Shown here: in pieces, positions 5,492 to 7,075 of the stretch | Layout: each line of letters starts with the position of its first letter | Position numbering within the stretch: position 1 is the stretch's first letter | Assembly (NCBI GenBank): GCA_026394635.1 | Contig: JAPKXV010000048.1 | Coordinates: 1 to 7,075 of the forward strand | Origin: Methanoregula sp. | GTDB taxonomy: Archaea; Halobacteriota; Methanomicrobia; Methanomicrobiales; Methanospirillaceae | Direction: 5' to 3' | DNA: 7,075 nucleotides | Program-made: the position numbers and the translations under genes | The notes under the pieces: generated by a model | What the model saw: only the letters and a program-made list of their open reading frames with translations | Told to the model about the DNA's origin: nothing | Database searches by the model: none

Positions 5492-7075
5492 CCCGGTTTT
5501 CCCCCCCGGCAATTTTGTCCGCTACAACTCTCTTTAAGGTCAGTATAAGGGTATCGATCACCGTGTCTCGTGACAGGTTCTCCTTTGATATGGCCGTGAG
5601 CGCCTGGTCATTGAGTGTCTTTCTCTCAGATTCGGAGAGGACCTTTGAGGTAATAATGATCACCGGAATTTTCGTGAGAGGGAGGCTTTTTTTCATCTCC
5701 AGGAGGACATCAAAACCGCTCATGCCGGGCATCATGAGGTCGAGGAAGATCAGATCGGGGTGCTCTGTTCTCGCGATTTCCAGGCCGGCCATTCCGTCTG
5801 CTGCTTCAAGAAGTGCAAACTTTGTTCCCGCAAGGAGTCCCTTCATAATGTACCGGGCAACTTCGTCATCGTCGATGACAAGGATTTTTTCAACCGGAAC
5901 TGCATGGGAGAGTGTCCGAAGTTTGTTGAGGAGCACTTTCCGTTCCACAGGTTTTATGATATAATCATCCGCTCCCAGCGCGAACCCCTTCTCTTGATCA
6001 TTCACCACCGACGCAATGACCACCGGAATCTCTCGTGTCGCTGAAGCGGACTTGAACCCGGTTAAAAATTTCCATGCATCTTCACCCGGGATCAAAATAT
6101 CGAGCACCACTGCCATCGGTTTTACGGTCATGAGGATATGCTGTGCCTCATTGATGGTAAGTGCCGGCAGTGCCTGGAACCCTGACTGCTTCAGGAACTT
6201 CTGATAAATCAACTGCGTTGTTTCATCGTCCTCAATCACCAGCACCGTATGCTTGGTGGGATCGATAGTGACCGCAGGTTCCGTCATTGCAGATTCACGA
6301 CGCTCGGTGAAATTTATAGGAATTGTTGCCGTGAACGTGGAACCGGCACCGATCGTGCTCTCCACACCCACGCTCCCGCCGAGCATCTGTGCAAGCCGTT
6401 TTGCAATCGATAACCCGAGCCCCGTGCCCTTGATCGCGCCCCGCTGTTTACGTTCCACCTGCGTATACTCTTCGAAGATCAATTCCAGGTCTTTTTTGTC
6501 GATGCCGATACCGGTATCAGCAACAGAAAAGATGACCGATCTGCCATCCCTGCTCCGTTGGGCAGAGACCCGGATCTCACCCTGGTTCGTAAACTTGATC
6601 GCATTGGAGAGGAAGTTACGGAGGATCTGTGATATTTTTCCCTCATCTGTGTAGAGGGATGGGATCCCTACAGGGTCATCGAACATGAGCCGGACTGATT
6701 CGTTCACGAGAAGCGGTTTTAACATCCCCCTGAGGGCGGAGAAGATTTCCTGGACGGAAAACTCCTTTGGGGTGACAACCGTCTTCCCTGCGTCGATCTT
6801 TGCGAGGTCTAAGAGGTCATTAACGAGGTTCGATAAATCTTCTGCTGCCTTCCGGATGAAGACCACCTGCTTCTCCTGCTCTTCGGTGAGTTCCCCGTCC
6901 GAGCGGTCGAGAAGGAGCCGGCTGATGGCGAGGGTGGAATTTAACGGCGTGCGGAACTCGTGGCTCATGTTGGAGAGGAAGTTACGGAGGCTCTGTGATA
7001 TTTTTCCCTCATCTGTGTAGAGGGACGGGATCCCTACCGGGTCATCGAACATGAGCCGGACTGATTCGTTCACGA
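5484..7075 (-). CDS. Hybrid histidine kinase, HisKA-HATPase-REC-REC, 5' end outside the window
   Basis: The visible 530 or so residues run to TGA at 5486-5484. Using the codon at 7073 as residue 1, the HisKA box is NMSHEFRTPLNS with H38. The HATPase has N box LRNFLSNAIKF (151-161), G1 ADTGIGID (185-192) and G2 GTGLGLSIAKRL (216-227). Receiver 1 (about 274-388) has D282/D283, D325, S355 and K374. Receiver 2 (about 394-516) has D401-D403, D445, T475 and K497. Both receivers keep the full catalytic set, so this is a typical hybrid kinase that could pass phosphate through two aspartates. No output domain follows. The start lies beyond the right edge; the first in-window GTG or ATG codons are not real starts. 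Oddly, residues 1-35 repeat residues 123-157 almost exactly, placing an N-box segment directly before the H box where a PAS or coiled-coil linker is expected. It is the first visible gene of the operon. Confidence 0.92.
   Translation of the reverse strand, partial: VNESVRLMFDDPVGIPSLYTDEGKISQSLRNFLSNMSHEFRTPLNSTLAISRLLLDRSDGELTEEQEKQVVFIRKAAEDLSNLVNDLLDLAKIDAGKTVVTPKEFSVQEIFSALRGMLKPLLVNESVRLMFDDPVGIPSLYTDEGKISQILRNFLSNAIKFTNQGEIRVSAQRSRDGRSVIFSVADTGIGIDKKDLELIFEEYTQVERKQRGAIKGTGLGLSIAKRLAQMLGGSVGVESTIGAGSTFTATIPINFTERRESAMTEPAVTIDPTKHTVLVIEDDETTQLIYQKFLKQSGFQALPALTINEAQHILMTVKPMAVVLDILIPGEDAWKFLTGFKSASATREIPVVIASVVNDQEKGFALGADDYIIKPVERKVLLNKLRTLSHAVPVEKILVIDDDEVARYIMKGLLAGTKFALLEAADGMAGLEIARTEHPDLIFLDLMMPGMSGFDVLLEMKKSLPLTKIPVIIITSKVLSESERKTLNDQALTAISKENLSRDTVIDTLILTLKRVVADKIAGGENRDA
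5501..5507 (-). other. G7 tract near the gene junction, possible weak ribosome binding site
   Basis: The minus strand reads seven G then four A, 9 bases before the ATG at 5491, within the last codons of the hybrid kinase (GCC GGG GGG GAA). It may act as a weak Shine-Dalgarno. It is also a run where an indel would alter the end of the hybrid kinase. The encoded tail AGGENRDA lies beyond receiver 2, so an error here would matter little to function. Confidence 0.3.
6604..6709. repeat. Direct repeat, copy A (native N-box position of the hybrid kinase)
   Basis: These 106 bases encode VNESVRLMFDDPVG through LRNFLSN in the expected HATPase N-box position, followed by AIKFTNQG. They match 6970-7075 with three mismatches, at 6625, 6660 and 6672. 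The first changes Ile to Ser; the other two are third-position silent changes. Confidence 0.95.
6970..7075. repeat. Direct repeat, copy B (N-box segment fused in front of the H box)
   Basis: This copy lies exactly 366 bases (122 codons) from copy A and remains in frame. It encodes the N-box segment ending LRNFLSN and then runs straight into MSHEFRTPLN of HisKA. It extends to the right edge, so its full length is unknown. Confidence 0.95.

Noticed and set aside
1..7075. CRISPR array, insertion sequence, tRNA or rRNA
   Set aside because: No short regularly spaced repeats, transposase motifs, terminal inverted repeats with target duplications, or cloverleaf-like sequence were seen.

Overview
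The window looks like part of a methanogenic archaeal chromosome or contig, most likely Methanomicrobiales (Methanoregula-like). This is inferred from four things: large soluble REC-PAS-histidine kinases in tandem, a kinase whose phosphoacceptor box reads RHDILNQL (a form I associate with methanogen kinases), a winged-helix/nucleotidyltransferase gene with an archaeal-style TATA element, and GGAGG-type ribosome binding sites. Species cannot be fixed from the sequence alone.

All genes read on the minus strand, so transcription runs from high to low coordinates. At the right edge (5484-7075) is the 3' part of a hybrid kinase, HisKA-HATPase-REC-REC. It overlaps by 8 bases an 882-residue REC-PAS-PAS-PAS-PAS-HisKA-HATPase kinase (2843-5491). 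That gene abuts a 734-residue REC-PAS-PAS-PAS-kinase with a noncanonical H box (638-2842). The three genes are almost certainly one translationally coupled operon. None of the visible proteins has a signal peptide, membrane segment or DNA-binding output, so the operon reads as a cytoplasmic phosphorelay or kinase cascade. The two receiver-first kinases may take phosphoryl groups from, or be allosterically gated by, the hybrid kinase.

Between 408 and 637 lies a regulatory and intergenic stretch. It holds a palindromic TATA-like box, two perfect inverted repeats, a second TATA-like box, and three evenly spaced palindromes resembling GTTCATGAAC. The palindromes sit directly in front of a small winged-HTH gene (407 down to the left edge). 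That gene should be a wHTH plus MNT-type nucleotidyltransferase fusion, but a run of six A residues puts the two halves in different frames. The nucleotidyltransferase half continues off the left edge.

Two observations stand out. First, a direct repeat at the right edge (6604-6709 and 6970-7075, exactly 366 bases apart) places a second copy of the kinase N-box segment directly in front of the H box. The junction falls in an 11-base stretch shared by the two motifs. Second, the wHTH-nucleotidyltransferase gene has a phased operator array and a homopolymer frameshift between its regulatory and catalytic domains.
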